A stretch of DNA of 64,000 bases, taken from positions 257,981 through 321,980 of the forward strand of contig CAYXMH010000001.1 of the NCBI GenBank assembly GCA_964466115.1. Direction: 5' to 3'. A program made the position numbers and the translations under genes. This DNA is from Pseudolysobacter sp964466115 (GTDB taxonomy: Bacteria > Pseudomonadota > Gammaproteobacteria > Xanthomonadales > Rhodanobacteraceae). The notes below the pieces were generated by a model. That model worked only from the letters and a program-made list of their open reading frames with translations, made no database searches and was not told the origin of the DNA. This document shows positions 44,087 through 53,216 of this stretch, piece by piece (position 1 is the first letter of the stretch; every line of letters starts with the position of its first letter).

Positions 44087-45898
44087 TCAATAATAATCCA
44101 AGCCATTTTTGAAAATAAGATCACCGGCCGCGCAACTGTCGGTGCATCCGTAAATGGCAATTAATTCGCCAAGGCCGCCACCAACGGGCGCCCCTTCCGG
44201 CACCAACACGATTTTATAAGTACCCGTCTGTTGAATGCCAAACAGCAGCCGCACATTCACCGATGCACCGTCCGCCAAAGGGCTTCCAGAAGTAATGGAG
44301 CCCACCGATAATGATGAATTAAAACCACCCCCATTTGGCTGGCTCGGCGGCTGCTCAAGCGTTGTAGCCTCTGTGGTGGCGACGCTAAGCCCGCTGCCGC
44401 AAGGAGGTCGATCCACCGCCACGCCAAGCGAAGCCACCGTACGTGGCCGAAGATCAGCGTATCCGGCCGGTGCCGGGAATGTCGTGATATCGATTACCCG
44501 GAAACGCAATTTGGTCAACGCGGACCCGGTATTATTCGTCACATTAAACCGCACATCGATTGTACCGAACGTCGAGTTAGACGCGGGATCACTGGTAAAA
44601 TCGCGCTCAACATTCGGTGATGCCGTCTCAACGAAACACGTATCCAAAGGCACTACCGTTAAATGGCCGCTGCCAAACTGTGGGCTCGATTGATTTTCGG
44701 GGCCGGGCGCACCTAGGCGCTGGCCCGCTCCGGCACTGGTTCCATTGGTGTCGACAAAAACGAAATCCGTTGCGTTGTTATCCGTATCAAGTGCAAAACC
44801 ACCAGCGGGACAATTGGTGAAATTTGTAATACTGCCCTGATGGCCACACGCGTCGCGCACAAAAGCGTAATCAATTGAAAATGGAGTAAGCGCAGAGTAC
44901 CCGGTACCTTCCTTGTAAATTGCACTGGCCTCGGTCGTGGACCCGACGGCATCAAGACGATACGCCAGCGTAAAGTTCGCTGGGTTGGACGTGCCGAATA
45001 CCGCAATGCCTGCGTTATCATTGATATTCGTTATAAACGTTGTACTACCCGTTGCCGTGGTTCCACTACCCGCAGGGTAGCTGCCTATGGAATAGGCCAC
45101 GCTACTCGCACATAAATAATGGCTATACGGCGGTATTATTGTTCCGTTGGGCACCACGCAACGCGAAGCGGCATCCGAGGCCGCTACCGCAAATCCCGAT
45201 GTACCGTCCAATGAAGCCACAATCAGATCAGCCATGCTGTCGTTGAGCAATTCGATATATTCATCGCTCGCTCCGCTCGGCCCACGCACACGAAACTCGC
45301 TGATCTTAAGCGGCGGCGGACCAATGGTTATGCACCATCCTCCAGAAATACCGCCTGTATCGGTACTTGTATCATCAACCACATATAGCTGCCAGGTGCC
45401 ATTGGGGTCGATGCCGGCAAATGTCGAGGCCAACGTTGCCGCGCCGGCAGTGGCTGGGTCGTTATACGGCCCACCTGGGGCTGGCGCGGTAAATATGTCC
45501 CCCGTGCTGTAATCGGTCGGCCGATAGGCGCCCGCGGTTAGGGCACCCGAATCCGACAACGCGGTCGAAGCGGAATCATTGATAACATAATTAATTCCCG
45601 CAACATCCGTGTTGCCGTTGGTGTCGCTTTGAATAATCATTTTTTGCCCAGATGGCGCCACCAAAAGCATATCCACGTCGTCGGGAAAAGTATGCGAGAA
45701 CCCATTGATATTGACGCTAACCCGATCAACCACCCCAGCTACGCCAGAAACCGTTATCGAAGAAGGATACGGCGTACCCACCCCACTGGTACCCGTGGCA
45801 GGAATCGTGATTGCTGCGGAGTTGCAAAAGGTTTGAGCGGCTACTGAACTCACGCCTGTTATCAACAACAAGACCAACGCACCAGTCAATGCTTTCAT
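44087..45898 (-). CDS. Exported P-domain / lamin-tail-domain protein with G-F-like tail
   Basis: 603 residues. A signal peptide ends SSVAA-Q. Residues about 25-195 match a proprotein-convertase P-domain: VSVNINGFSHTFPDDVDMLL, LVAPSGQKMIIQSDTNG, and GTWQLYVVDDTSTDTGGI. Residues about 200-400 match a lamin-tail domain (ISEFRVRGPSGASDEYIELLN). A C-terminal beta domain follows and the chain ends AAGDLIFKNGLDYY, related to the other tails. No protease domain is present although the P-domain usually sits on subtilases. It is probably secreted or surface-bound; its partner is unknown. No operon partner is seen. Confidence 0.82.
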   Translation of the reverse strand: MKALTGALVLLLITGVSSVAAQTFCNSAAITIPATGTSGVGTPYPSSITVSGVAGVVDRVSVNINGFSHTFPDDVDMLLVAPSGQKMIIQSDTNGNTDVAGINYVINDSASTALSDSGALTAGAYRPTDYSTGDIFTAPAPGGPYNDPATAGAATLASTFAGIDPNGTWQLYVVDDTSTDTGGISGGWCITIGPPPLKISEFRVRGPSGASDEYIELLNDSMADLIVASLDGTSGFAVAASDAASRCVVPNGTIIPPYSHYLCASSVAYSIGSYPAGSGTTATGSTTFITNINDNAGIAVFGTSNPANFTLAYRLDAVGSTTEASAIYKEGTGYSALTPFSIDYAFVRDACGHQGSITNFTNCPAGGFALDTDNNATDFVFVDTNGTSAGAGQRLGAPGPENQSSPQFGSGHLTVVPLDTCFVETASPNVERDFTSDPASNSTFGTIDVRFNVTNNTGSALTKLRFRVIDITTFPAPAGYADLRPRTVASLGVAVDRPPCGSGLSVATTEATTLEQPPSQPNGGGFNSSLSVGSITSGSPLADGASVNVRLLFGIQQTGTYKIVLVPEGAPVGGGLGELIAIYGCTDSCAAGDLIFKNGLDYY

Positions 45899-46233
45899 GG
45901 CATTACCTATATAGGGGAGGGATTAAGGGCGCTTGACACTTATATCACGATGAAGAATTTCCAATCAATGCAGAAAATGTTTCTTTTAATAATTTAGCTA
46001 ATAAAACACGCATAGCCTAGCAAAATTTTTTAGCCAATCATTGCATCAGTGGCCCTACGAACCGCATTGTGACATTTGCCGGTTGCTATCCAACCTATAA
46101 AGCCCGACGATGAATATCGTTAAATTTTGTGACTCGCCTCAACGATATAAATCACATCGAGTATTCTTCAACAATCAATGAGATATCCCTGCCGCCATGC
46201 CCAGTCGGATAAAAATATTATGGAGCATAATTT
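45899..46233. other. AT-rich divergent promoter region, no gene
   Basis: 335 bases between the start codons of the P-domain protein (minus) and the Fcl-like gene (plus). It is clearly richer in A and T than the coding DNA around it and must contain both promoters. A GGAG eight bases before the Fcl-like ATG is clear. I see no -35/-10 pair I trust, no repeat and no small reading frame worth calling. Confidence 0.6.
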
Positions 46234-47163
46234 ATGCGTGTATTGATCTTAGGTGGCCACGGATTTTTTGGGAAGAGCCTAGTCACGGCCCTAAGCCAGC
46301 GCAAAAATTACACAACCATCGCACTTTCACGCCGCGACGGTCTTGATCTTCTGGACTTAAACTGCACCCGCAAGTTCATTCGAAATGCCTGCCCTGATTT
46401 TATTGTTAACTGCGCCGCGCATGTCGGTGGCCTGCACTATGTGGCATCGGTACCGGCAGACGTTTTACATGACAATGTACAAATGTCACTTAATATGTTT
46501 CGCGCTATGCAATTGGAAAGGCCGCAAGCCACCATCATCAATCCGCTATCGAATTGCTCGTACCCCGGGCATAAAGGCGACTTTATCGAGCACGATTGGC
46601 TCAACGGGGATGTGCACACATCCGTTTACCCGTATGGCCACGCTAAACGCCTGCTTTATGTAGCGTCGGTCTGCTACGCACAACAATACGGAATGAAGGT
46701 TCGCAATTTTCTCGTACCGAACGCCTTTGGACCTGGGGACCATACCGACCCCAATCGTGTACATGCGCTAAATGGGATGATAATCCGCATGTTGCAAGCA
46801 CGATCCAACGGTAAAAAAAGTTTTGAAATTTGGGGTAGCGGCAAACCGATCCGTGAATGGATCTATGTCACGGACGCCATCGACATCCTCCTGCAATCGA
46901 TGGAATTGGAGGTTGATCTGCTCAATCCGGTCAACATTGCCCAGAACAAAGGCTATTCGATTCGCGAATCGGCGGAATTCATCGCCCAAGCGATCGGTTT
47001 TGAAGGTGAGATCGTAGTGCGGCCAGAGCTTCAAGATGGCGATCCTAAAAAGATCATGGACGATATCGGCTTCCGGAAACTGTTTCCCAAGTTTCAATTC
47101 ATGGATCATTTTGAGGCGATCCGCCGCACGGTTAAGTATTACGAGCCCTTGCTGTCGGCGTAA
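46234..47163 (+). CDS. GDP-L-fucose synthase-like NAD(P)-dependent epimerase/reductase
   Basis: 309 residues of the extended short-chain dehydrogenase type. VLILGGHGFFGKSL is the cofactor loop; NCAAHVGGLHYV, LSNCSYPGHKGDFIEHDW and YPYGHAKRLLYVAS carry the Ser, Cys and Tyr-x3-Lys of the GDP-fucose synthase (Fcl) active site; FLVPNAFGPGDH and WGSGKPIREWIYVTDA also fit. With Gmd (22.9-24 kb) it could make GDP-L-fucose or a related 6-deoxy sugar. It is not beside gmd, which is unusual since the two are generally linked. The exact product needs biochemical evidence. It converges on hutU with seven bases between. Confidence 0.82.
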   Translation: MRVLILGGHGFFGKSLVTALSQRKNYTTIALSRRDGLDLLDLNCTRKFIRNACPDFIVNCAAHVGGLHYVASVPADVLHDNVQMSLNMFRAMQLERPQATIINPLSNCSYPGHKGDFIEHDWLNGDVHTSVYPYGHAKRLLYVASVCYAQQYGMKVRNFLVPNAFGPGDHTDPNRVHALNGMIIRMLQARSNGKKSFEIWGSGKPIREWIYVTDAIDILLQSMELEVDLLNPVNIAQNKGYSIRESAEFIAQAIGFEGEIVVRPELQDGDPKKIMDDIGFRKLFPKFQFMDHFEAIRRTVKYYEPLLSA

Positions 47164-47170
47164 TTGTGCA

Positions 47171-48844
47171 TTAGCTGCACATCGGCAACTTCAAATTTTG
47201 CTCCCTCGCGCACTGCACCGCGATAGCGTATCCGGCGTCCGCATGTCGCATTACACCCGTGCCAGGATCATTCCACAGCACGCGGGCAAGCCTCCGATCG
47301 GCAGCGTCGCTGCCGTCACAAACAATTACCACACCCGAATGCTGCGAATACCCCATGCCGACGCCACCGCCGTGGTGCAAACTGACCCAAGTCGCGCCTC
47401 CCGCAACATTGAGCATCGCATTCAACAGCGGCCAATCGGACACCGCGTCGGAACCGTCTTGCATGGCTTCGGTTTCGCGATTGGGGGAAGCCACGGAACC
47501 CGAATCAAGATGATCCCGGCCGATCACAATCGGTGCCTTTAATTCGCCGCTGCGCACCATTGCGTTGAACGCCAGTCCCAGCTTATGGCGTTGCCCTAAA
47601 CCGACCCAACAAATTCGAGCCGGTAATCCTTGGAACGAAATCCGCGATTTCGCCATATTCAACCAATTGTGCAAATGGGGATCATCCGGGATCAACTCTT
47701 TTACCTTTTGATCGGTTTTATAAATGTCTTCAGGGTCTCCAGACAACGCCACCCAGCGAAACGGCCCTATCCCGCGGCAGAACAATGGACGCACGTACGC
47801 CGGCACGAAACCGGGGAAATCGAACGCATTGCGGCACCCGGCGTCCTTCGCCATCTGCCGAATATTGTTGCCATAATCGAACGTGGGGATGCCAAGTTGC
47901 TTAAACGCAAGCATTGCCTCCACATGGATACGCATCGATTGCTTTGCCGCATCGCGCACTGCGTCGGGATCGGTCTTTTGTTTTGCGAACCATTGCTCCA
48001 CCGTCCAGCCAATCGGTAAATAACCGTTCACCGGATCGTGCGCCGAGGTTTGGTCGGTCACCGCATCGGGTCTCACGCCGCGCTTGACCAATTCCGGAAG
48101 AATTTCCGCCGCATTGCCAAGCAGCGCGATGGAAACAGCGTTGCCAGCAGCCGTATGCCGTGCGATTCGCTGCAAAGCATCATCAAGGTGGTTGGCCTGC
48201 TCATCGACGTATTTGGTGCGCAGACGCATATCGATGCGGCTTTGCTGGCACTCGATGGTGAGCGACGAGGCACCGGCAAGACTCGCGGCCAAGGGCTGCG
48301 CCCCACCCATGCCGCCAAGGCCGGCCGTTAATATCCATTTGCCCTTGAGGCTACCGCCGTAATGCTGCCGCCCCATCTCGACAAACGTTTCATAAGTGCC
48401 CTGCACTATGCCCTGGCTGCCGATATAGATCCAACTGCCCGCGGTCATTTGCCCATACATCATCAGCCCTTTTTTATCGAGCTCATTGAAGTGCTCCCAA
48501 GTCGCCCAGTGCGGCACCAGGTTGGAATTGGCGATCAAGACGCGCGGGGCATCCGCGTGTGTAGGAAACACGCCCACCGGTTTTCCGGATTGCACCAGCA
48601 ACGTTTCATCGTCATTCAATTCGCGCAAACTGCGCAAAATGGCATCGAAACACTCCCAGTTGCGTGCGGCGCGGCCAATCCCGCCATACACCACCAGTTC
48701 CGCTGGATTTTCAGCCACCTCCGGATCGAGATTGTTTTGCAACATCCGGAACGGCGCTTCCGTAAGCCAGCTTTTGCAGGTGAGCGTGGCGCCACGCGGT
48801 GCGCGAATAACACGACGGGTATCGCTGCGGGTTGGTAAGTTCAT
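47171..48844 (-). CDS. hutU: Urocanate hydratase
   Basis: 557 residues, full length. Converts urocanate to imidazolone propionate in histidine breakdown, with NAD as electrophilic cofactor. Family blocks: LVVYGGIGRAARNW, VFPTHADAPRVLIANS, GSQGIVQGTYETFVEMGRQ, LTAGLGGMGGAQPLA with the NAD site, YGNNIRQMAKDAGC, FPGFVPAYVRPLFCRG with the catalytic Cys, and VSLHHGGGVGMGYSQHSG. The ATG gives the usual N-terminus; the frame extends six codons upstream. It follows hutF by 95 bases in the same direction. hutH, hutI and hutG lie outside the window. Confidence 0.97.
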   Translation of the reverse strand: MNLPTRSDTRRVIRAPRGATLTCKSWLTEAPFRMLQNNLDPEVAENPAELVVYGGIGRAARNWECFDAILRSLRELNDDETLLVQSGKPVGVFPTHADAPRVLIANSNLVPHWATWEHFNELDKKGLMMYGQMTAGSWIYIGSQGIVQGTYETFVEMGRQHYGGSLKGKWILTAGLGGMGGAQPLAASLAGASSLTIECQQSRIDMRLRTKYVDEQANHLDDALQRIARHTAAGNAVSIALLGNAAEILPELVKRGVRPDAVTDQTSAHDPVNGYLPIGWTVEQWFAKQKTDPDAVRDAAKQSMRIHVEAMLAFKQLGIPTFDYGNNIRQMAKDAGCRNAFDFPGFVPAYVRPLFCRGIGPFRWVALSGDPEDIYKTDQKVKELIPDDPHLHNWLNMAKSRISFQGLPARICWVGLGQRHKLGLAFNAMVRSGELKAPIVIGRDHLDSGSVASPNRETEAMQDGSDAVSDWPLLNAMLNVAGGATWVSLHHGGGVGMGYSQHSGVVIVCDGSDAADRRLARVLWNDPGTGVMRHADAGYAIAVQCAREQNLKLPMCS

Positions 48845-48939
48845 GGGCGGGTCCAACAACACGAAAGAGCGTGATTATAGACGCTGCTGCGCACACGTCG
48901 AGATAAGATAGGGTTGGCCCGCAACGCCTACGCGAAAGC

Positions 48940-50331
48940 TTAAGCCTGCATCAATGATTCGACCGTTTTTCGGTAGCGGTCTGCAATCCGCTGCTCATCC
49001 AGATGATGAAAATCACGCACCACCCAGCGCCCCGCCACCATCACATCGCGCACCAAATTCTGATTCCCGGCAAACACCAAGGTGTCGAGCACAGTCGTCG
49101 TATCGCGCGCCGCAAGCAACGGTGCGCGGTCATCCAATACGATTAAATCCGCGCGAATCGACGTACTGTGCGTCAGTTCTCCGCTACGAAAGCCGCTGGC
49201 CTGTGCCCCGCCAAAAAGCGTGTTGCCCCAAAGCGTTTCAGCAACACTTCCAATCAGCTCGGAAACGGCGATATTGCGATGTTTGCTTTGCAACCTTTGT
49301 CCGTATTCCAGCCAACGCAATTCTTCTATGGGGGAAACGGAAATATGGCTGTCCGATCCTATGCCAAATACGCCATTCGCTTCGATGTACGCTTTTAATG
49401 CGAACAAGCCATCGCCAAGATTGGCCTCCGTGGTTGGGCACAACCCGACTACCGCGCCGCTATTTGCCACACGGCGAATTTCATCATCGTTCATATGCGT
49501 GGCATGGACCAAACACCAGCGCTGGTCCACCGGCGCATTATCCAATAACCATTCCACCGGACGCGCATCCCGATAGGCCAGGCAATCCTGAACCTCTCCA
49601 ATCTGTTCGGCGATATGAATATGAATTGGACTTCGCTGCGCCACCGGTGATTCCACAACGGTGCTCAAGGCGTCCGGCGGCACCGCGCGCAAGCTGTGCA
49701 AGGCAATGCCAATTTTGACGACAGCGTTTTCCAACGCGCGCAATTGCTCAACCAGTTTTATATAGGCATCGACCGGGTTGTGAAAACGCGTTTGCCGCTC
49801 ATTCAACGCGCGCCCGTCAAAACCGCCTTGCATATATAACGTTGGCAGCAGCGTAAGCCCAATGCCGGCCTCGCTGGCGGCTTCCACCAACGCCAACGAC
49901 ATTTCCGTAGGGTCGGCATAGGGTCTACCGTCGGGTCTATGGTGCAAATAATGGAATTCGCAAACATGCGTATAACCGGCCTTCAGCATTTCCACATACA
50001 ATTGCGCGGCAATCGCTTTTAATGCCGCGGGATTGATCGCCGAGGCAAAACGATACATGACTTCACGCCAGGTCCAGAAACTGTCTTTTGCCTGCGTTTG
50101 TCTCTCGGCCAAACCCGCCATAGCGCGCTGAAACGCATGTGAATGCAAATTCGGCATGCCGGGCAATACAAAACGGCCGAGATATTGCGAATTGCTGCGA
50201 TCGCCGTTTGCTGTAAGTGCTACGCCATGTTCCGAATCCAACGCGAACTGCGCAGCGTTGATCCAACCGCGCGGCGACCAGACATGATCGGCGTAATAAT
50301 GAGCGCTATTGCATTCAGCAGCTGACAACAT
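48940..50331 (-). CDS. hutF: Formimidoylglutamate deiminase
   Basis: 463 residues. Amidohydrolase fold: PGMPNLHSHAFQRAM with the His-x-His zinc pair, THVCEFHYLHH, VKIGIALHSLRAVP, IHIHIAEQIGEVQDC, CLVHATHMNDDEIR, and GIGSDSHISVSPIEELRWLEY with the catalytic aspartate. HutF takes formimidoylglutamate to formylglutamate plus ammonia, the five-step histidine route used by pseudomonads and xanthomonads. The ATG chosen gives the normal length; a GTG 29 codons upstream would add a non-conserved leader. It probably starts the hutF-hutU transcript. Confidence 0.93.
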   Translation of the reverse strand: MLSAAECNSAHYYADHVWSPRGWINAAQFALDSEHGVALTANGDRSNSQYLGRFVLPGMPNLHSHAFQRAMAGLAERQTQAKDSFWTWREVMYRFASAINPAALKAIAAQLYVEMLKAGYTHVCEFHYLHHRPDGRPYADPTEMSLALVEAASEAGIGLTLLPTLYMQGGFDGRALNERQTRFHNPVDAYIKLVEQLRALENAVVKIGIALHSLRAVPPDALSTVVESPVAQRSPIHIHIAEQIGEVQDCLAYRDARPVEWLLDNAPVDQRWCLVHATHMNDDEIRRVANSGAVVGLCPTTEANLGDGLFALKAYIEANGVFGIGSDSHISVSPIEELRWLEYGQRLQSKHRNIAVSELIGSVAETLWGNTLFGGAQASGFRSGELTHSTSIRADLIVLDDRAPLLAARDTTTVLDTLVFAGNQNLVRDVMVAGRWVVRDFHHLDEQRIADRYRKTVESLMQA

Positions 50332-50514
50332 GTGTTTATCCGCTTGGGAGGCGATCCAAAGGAAGAACCGCGCTGATCCTATTGTATAGGTATCGGACTC
50401 AAACGCACGCCATTGCACGAGTTGTCCTGCATCAACGGGTGGCTTAAGTGTATTTGGATAAACGCCGATCGATTCGTCGCGACAACGATCTTAAATTCTG
50501 TAACTAAAGCCCCA

Positions 50515-51447
50515 CTATTGGCAACCCATGGTCAATTCAGCGCGAATCGGCGCGGGCGGTGACGAGGCCATGCTGTCCAAACAACGAGGCATGACCTCAC
50601 CCGGCAGCTCAGTGTTGGGCCGAGCAGTCAACGCCGTAATCATGGTGGGCGGGGCATCGGTCGCGATATCTATGCAGCCGTTCGGTGTCAATGCAATCTC
50701 TTGTGCTGGCAAGCCGGAGGCATACAATGCGGTAAACGTCACTACGCGCAGATCGCGATTGCATAAACGACGCAATCTTACGGATTCCGATCGCACTCCT
50801 TCATTTACCGACAAACTGACCGGTGTCCATGCCGGAGAATGACCCGCGCACTGTCCATCGAACGTAATAGGGCGAATAAGCTGTCCGCCCGCAACTATGG
50901 GTTGCACATCAAGGTTAACGGGTAGGGGCCTAACCCAACGAAACGCTCCGCGTGGCTGACCGTCGCTTCCGTCGGAACGGTACGAAATAAAACTCCAACG
51001 TGAACTCACATTTATTGTGAAAGGGTCTGAAGAATTTATAGGATTGCTGCTGATCTCACCGTTAAAAGTCATCTGAGGATAATCCATCATGGAAAACAAC
51101 GTTGGATTCGATGATGAAATCTGAACCGTCGTATAAAGCCCATCGCAGCTAAAACCATCAGGGCATTCATTACCTATGCGATACCTTACTCTGATTCTAT
51201 CGCTGACACACATAGTTTGTGGTAAGACATCAACACGCCAATTAGGCAATCCCAGAGCATTCGGATCTGGATGATTTAGATCGCAACCTGATATAACTGA
51301 CATTGTCAAAATACCCGCCAATACATAAATAGTTCTTTTTTGTAAAAAACATGAAAATTTAAAATAAAACATTTTCGCACACTCATTGACTAAGTTTGCG
51401 AACAAGGCAGATTTGCCGCGAACAATAACTCGGCTTGATAGGTTCAT
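50515..51447 (-). CDS. Putative lipoprotein of unknown function
   Basis: 310 residues from an ATG that overlaps the previous stop (ATGA), which implies coupled translation. A lipobox VISGCD follows a hydrophobic segment; Cys is residue 55 from this start or 30 from an internal ATG at 51372, which would be the more usual signal length, so the start is open. The mature protein is beta-rich in look with scattered cysteines (ECPDGFSCDGLY, FDGQCAGHSP, RRLCNRDLR) and no family I recognise. Asp after the lipid Cys would favour the inner membrane under the E. coli rule. It is made together with the exported protein encoded just upstream. Confidence 0.68.
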   Translation of the reverse strand: MNLSSRVIVRGKSALFANLVNECAKMFYFKFSCFLQKRTIYVLAGILTMSVISGCDLNHPDPNALGLPNWRVDVLPQTMCVSDRIRVRYRIGNECPDGFSCDGLYTTVQISSSNPTLFSMMDYPQMTFNGEISSNPINSSDPFTINVSSRWSFISYRSDGSDGQPRGAFRWVRPLPVNLDVQPIVAGGQLIRPITFDGQCAGHSPAWTPVSLSVNEGVRSESVRLRRLCNRDLRVVTFTALYASGLPAQEIALTPNGCIDIATDAPPTMITALTARPNTELPGEVMPRCLDSMASSPPAPIRAELTMGCQ

Positions 51448-52031
51448 TTCTTCACCCCGCCATTAAGTAAACTGCGCTGCAAACCATAAAACTGAAGTAT
51501 CGTCTTCACTCCGGGCGTTAGATTTATTTCAACCACCGTCGGTTGATCTTTATACGACCACAGCGTGAACTGATATTGATCGAAACCGATGGAGGCCAAC
51601 GAATAGGACGCATTGGAATTAGCGGTGCCGCCAATGTCGACTGAACTGGATATTGCGTTGCCGAATAAATCGCCGGCGTTCGTTCCATAACCAATCAATT
51701 GCAACAGCGGTTTTCCGATCGCGTCAACAGCGGATAAATAAGTCGGCTTGCAATTGGCGCAAGCGCTCACTTCCAGATAATCGCCATTCAGCTGAATGTG
51801 CTGATCTTGCATATCCAGAGTAAGTAACCCGGGGCGTTGCAACTCCAAATGCCCTTTGATTGGGCCTTGCATCTTGCCGGTTGTTAAGTCGACGTCATAG
51901 CGATCGAAACTGGTGCTTAATGCGCTGACGTTCGAGCCCACCCAATCCGATAATGAAACGGCGCGCGCTAAGGAAACATCGCACAGCGACAGCGCCGATA
52001 TCAAACCAGCGTAGATTACCCTCAATTTCAT
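51444..52031 (-). CDS. Exported protein of unknown function
   Basis: 195 residues. The ATG gives a signal peptide ending SLARA-V; the open frame extends 14 polar codons upstream without signal character. The mature part contains YDVDLTTGKMQGPIKGHLEL, one cysteine pair (SACANCKP), and the block YQFTLWSYKDQPTVVEINL. I do not recognise the family. Its stop overlaps the start of the lipoprotein gene, so the two products likely act together. A perfect 12-base palindrome lies about 56 bases before the start. Confidence 0.68.
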   Translation of the reverse strand: MKLRVIYAGLISALSLCDVSLARAVSLSDWVGSNVSALSTSFDRYDVDLTTGKMQGPIKGHLELQRPGLLTLDMQDQHIQLNGDYLEVSACANCKPTYLSAVDAIGKPLLQLIGYGTNAGDLFGNAISSSVDIGGTANSNASYSLASIGFDQYQFTLWSYKDQPTVVEINLTPGVKTILQFYGLQRSLLNGGVKK

Positions 52032-52086
52032 AGTGTCATGGCCTTTTTTACCTGGATGAATTCGCGGTTGCACGACGGAGACTCTT

Positions 52087-52098
52087 GTTTGTACAAAC
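52087..52098. promoter_or_regulatory. Perfect 12-base palindrome upstream of the exported-protein/lipoprotein pair
   Basis: GTTTGTACAAAC is self-complementary and lies 56 bases upstream of the start at 52031. A second inverted repeat, GTAAC with GTTAC around AATTT, lies at 52159-52173. Either could be an operator; the regulator is unknown. Confidence 0.35.
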
Positions 52099-52240
52099 CA
52101 CCAGTGCGCAGCATGCCACTACCAAAGTGAATGATTGGCTCAGGGCGACATTTTTTTTGTAACAATTTGTTACGTGAGCGGGATTGGCCAAGAATCGGCA
52201 CCGCAAAACGCGAATGGCTTATCTTGCCCCTTGGGTGTTC

Positions 52241-53203
52241 CTAGTTGACTGTCGCCGGTGGCATACGAACCACGATCGGCACATTGCACAAATCAATGTG
52301 CCCGGCCGGCACGCGATACCACTCGTCATGCCGGTTGCGGCGCGACTCGACCAAGGCCGTGAAGATTGGCGTATCGGTACGAATCACCTGCAAATGGGAT
52401 CGTTCCGCCACCGGCACATCGGCCGCTAAACGAATCGATTTAATCGCAACTCGTTGTTCCTCTTTTTCGTAAAAGCCCAGAGCCCCCGTGCCGCGCGGTA
52501 AGCTGGATAAGAGCTCAATGCCCTGTACCACCCGACCAACCAAAGTGACATTGCGATCCAAATGACGCGGTGCATGACCAATCACCACATACAACTCCGA
52601 ACCGCCACCGGAATTCGGATCGTTATCGCGGCCGACACCGACCATGCCATAACAATGCGTGAGCCATGCGCGCCCGGCTTTCGGATCGCGAGCGGCCGGA
52701 AACCCATTGGAAAACCCGATTTGCGGGGCATACACATCCGGATCGGGCAATCGAGTAAACGCCAAATCCCTACTCCAAGGGATACTAAATTCGGCACCCA
52801 AGGTGCGTTTGGCCTGTTTGATCTCGCGCTCTTTGCCTGTTTCACCGGCATCGGGATCGCCCCATTGCACGACATAGTTGTCTTGAGCGCGAATAATCGG
52901 CAGCCCATCGAAATAATTTTCCCGCACCAGCGCCTTGATATTGGCGCTATGGTTAGGAGCGAAAGCGGGCGCCAATTCGATGACCACGCGGCCACTGGCT
53001 AATTCCAAATACAATGTGTTTTCGGGATCCAATGGTCGCCAGTCCGACGCTTTAGACGCGGCAATCACCTGCGTCATAGTCAAATGCTTTGATTGATTGG
53101 CAGGTTCGGCATAGGCGTGATCCAGCCACAACAAACCGATGCCGATGCCGATCAAAAAATGATTTACCCTTGTAAAGACATTTAAATTGGGCTGATTTTT
53201 CAT
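52241..53203 (-). CDS. Exported cyclophilin-type peptidyl-prolyl isomerase
   Basis: 320 residues. A signal peptide ends HAYA-E. The cyclophilin domain (about 60-260) shows LYLELASGRVVIELAPAFAP, YFDGLPIIRAQDNYVVQWGDP, GMVGVGRDNDPNSGGGSELYVV, and LDRNVTLVGRVVQGIELL. Compared with small PpiA proteins it has a longer middle insert (about 125-170) and a C-terminal extension, as in the larger periplasmic cyclophilins of xanthomonads. It assists folding of exported proteins. It follows the CDF transporter gene by 13 bases, so it is likely cotranscribed, though the functional link is not obvious. Confidence 0.9.
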   Translation of the reverse strand: MKNQPNLNVFTRVNHFLIGIGIGLLWLDHAYAEPANQSKHLTMTQVIAASKASDWRPLDPENTLYLELASGRVVIELAPAFAPNHSANIKALVRENYFDGLPIIRAQDNYVVQWGDPDAGETGKEREIKQAKRTLGAEFSIPWSRDLAFTRLPDPDVYAPQIGFSNGFPAARDPKAGRAWLTHCYGMVGVGRDNDPNSGGGSELYVVIGHAPRHLDRNVTLVGRVVQGIELLSSLPRGTGALGFYEKEEQRVAIKSIRLAADVPVAERSHLQVIRTDTPIFTALVESRRNRHDEWYRVPAGHIDLCNVPIVVRMPPATVN

Positions 53204-53216
53204 TTTTTAATAATAC

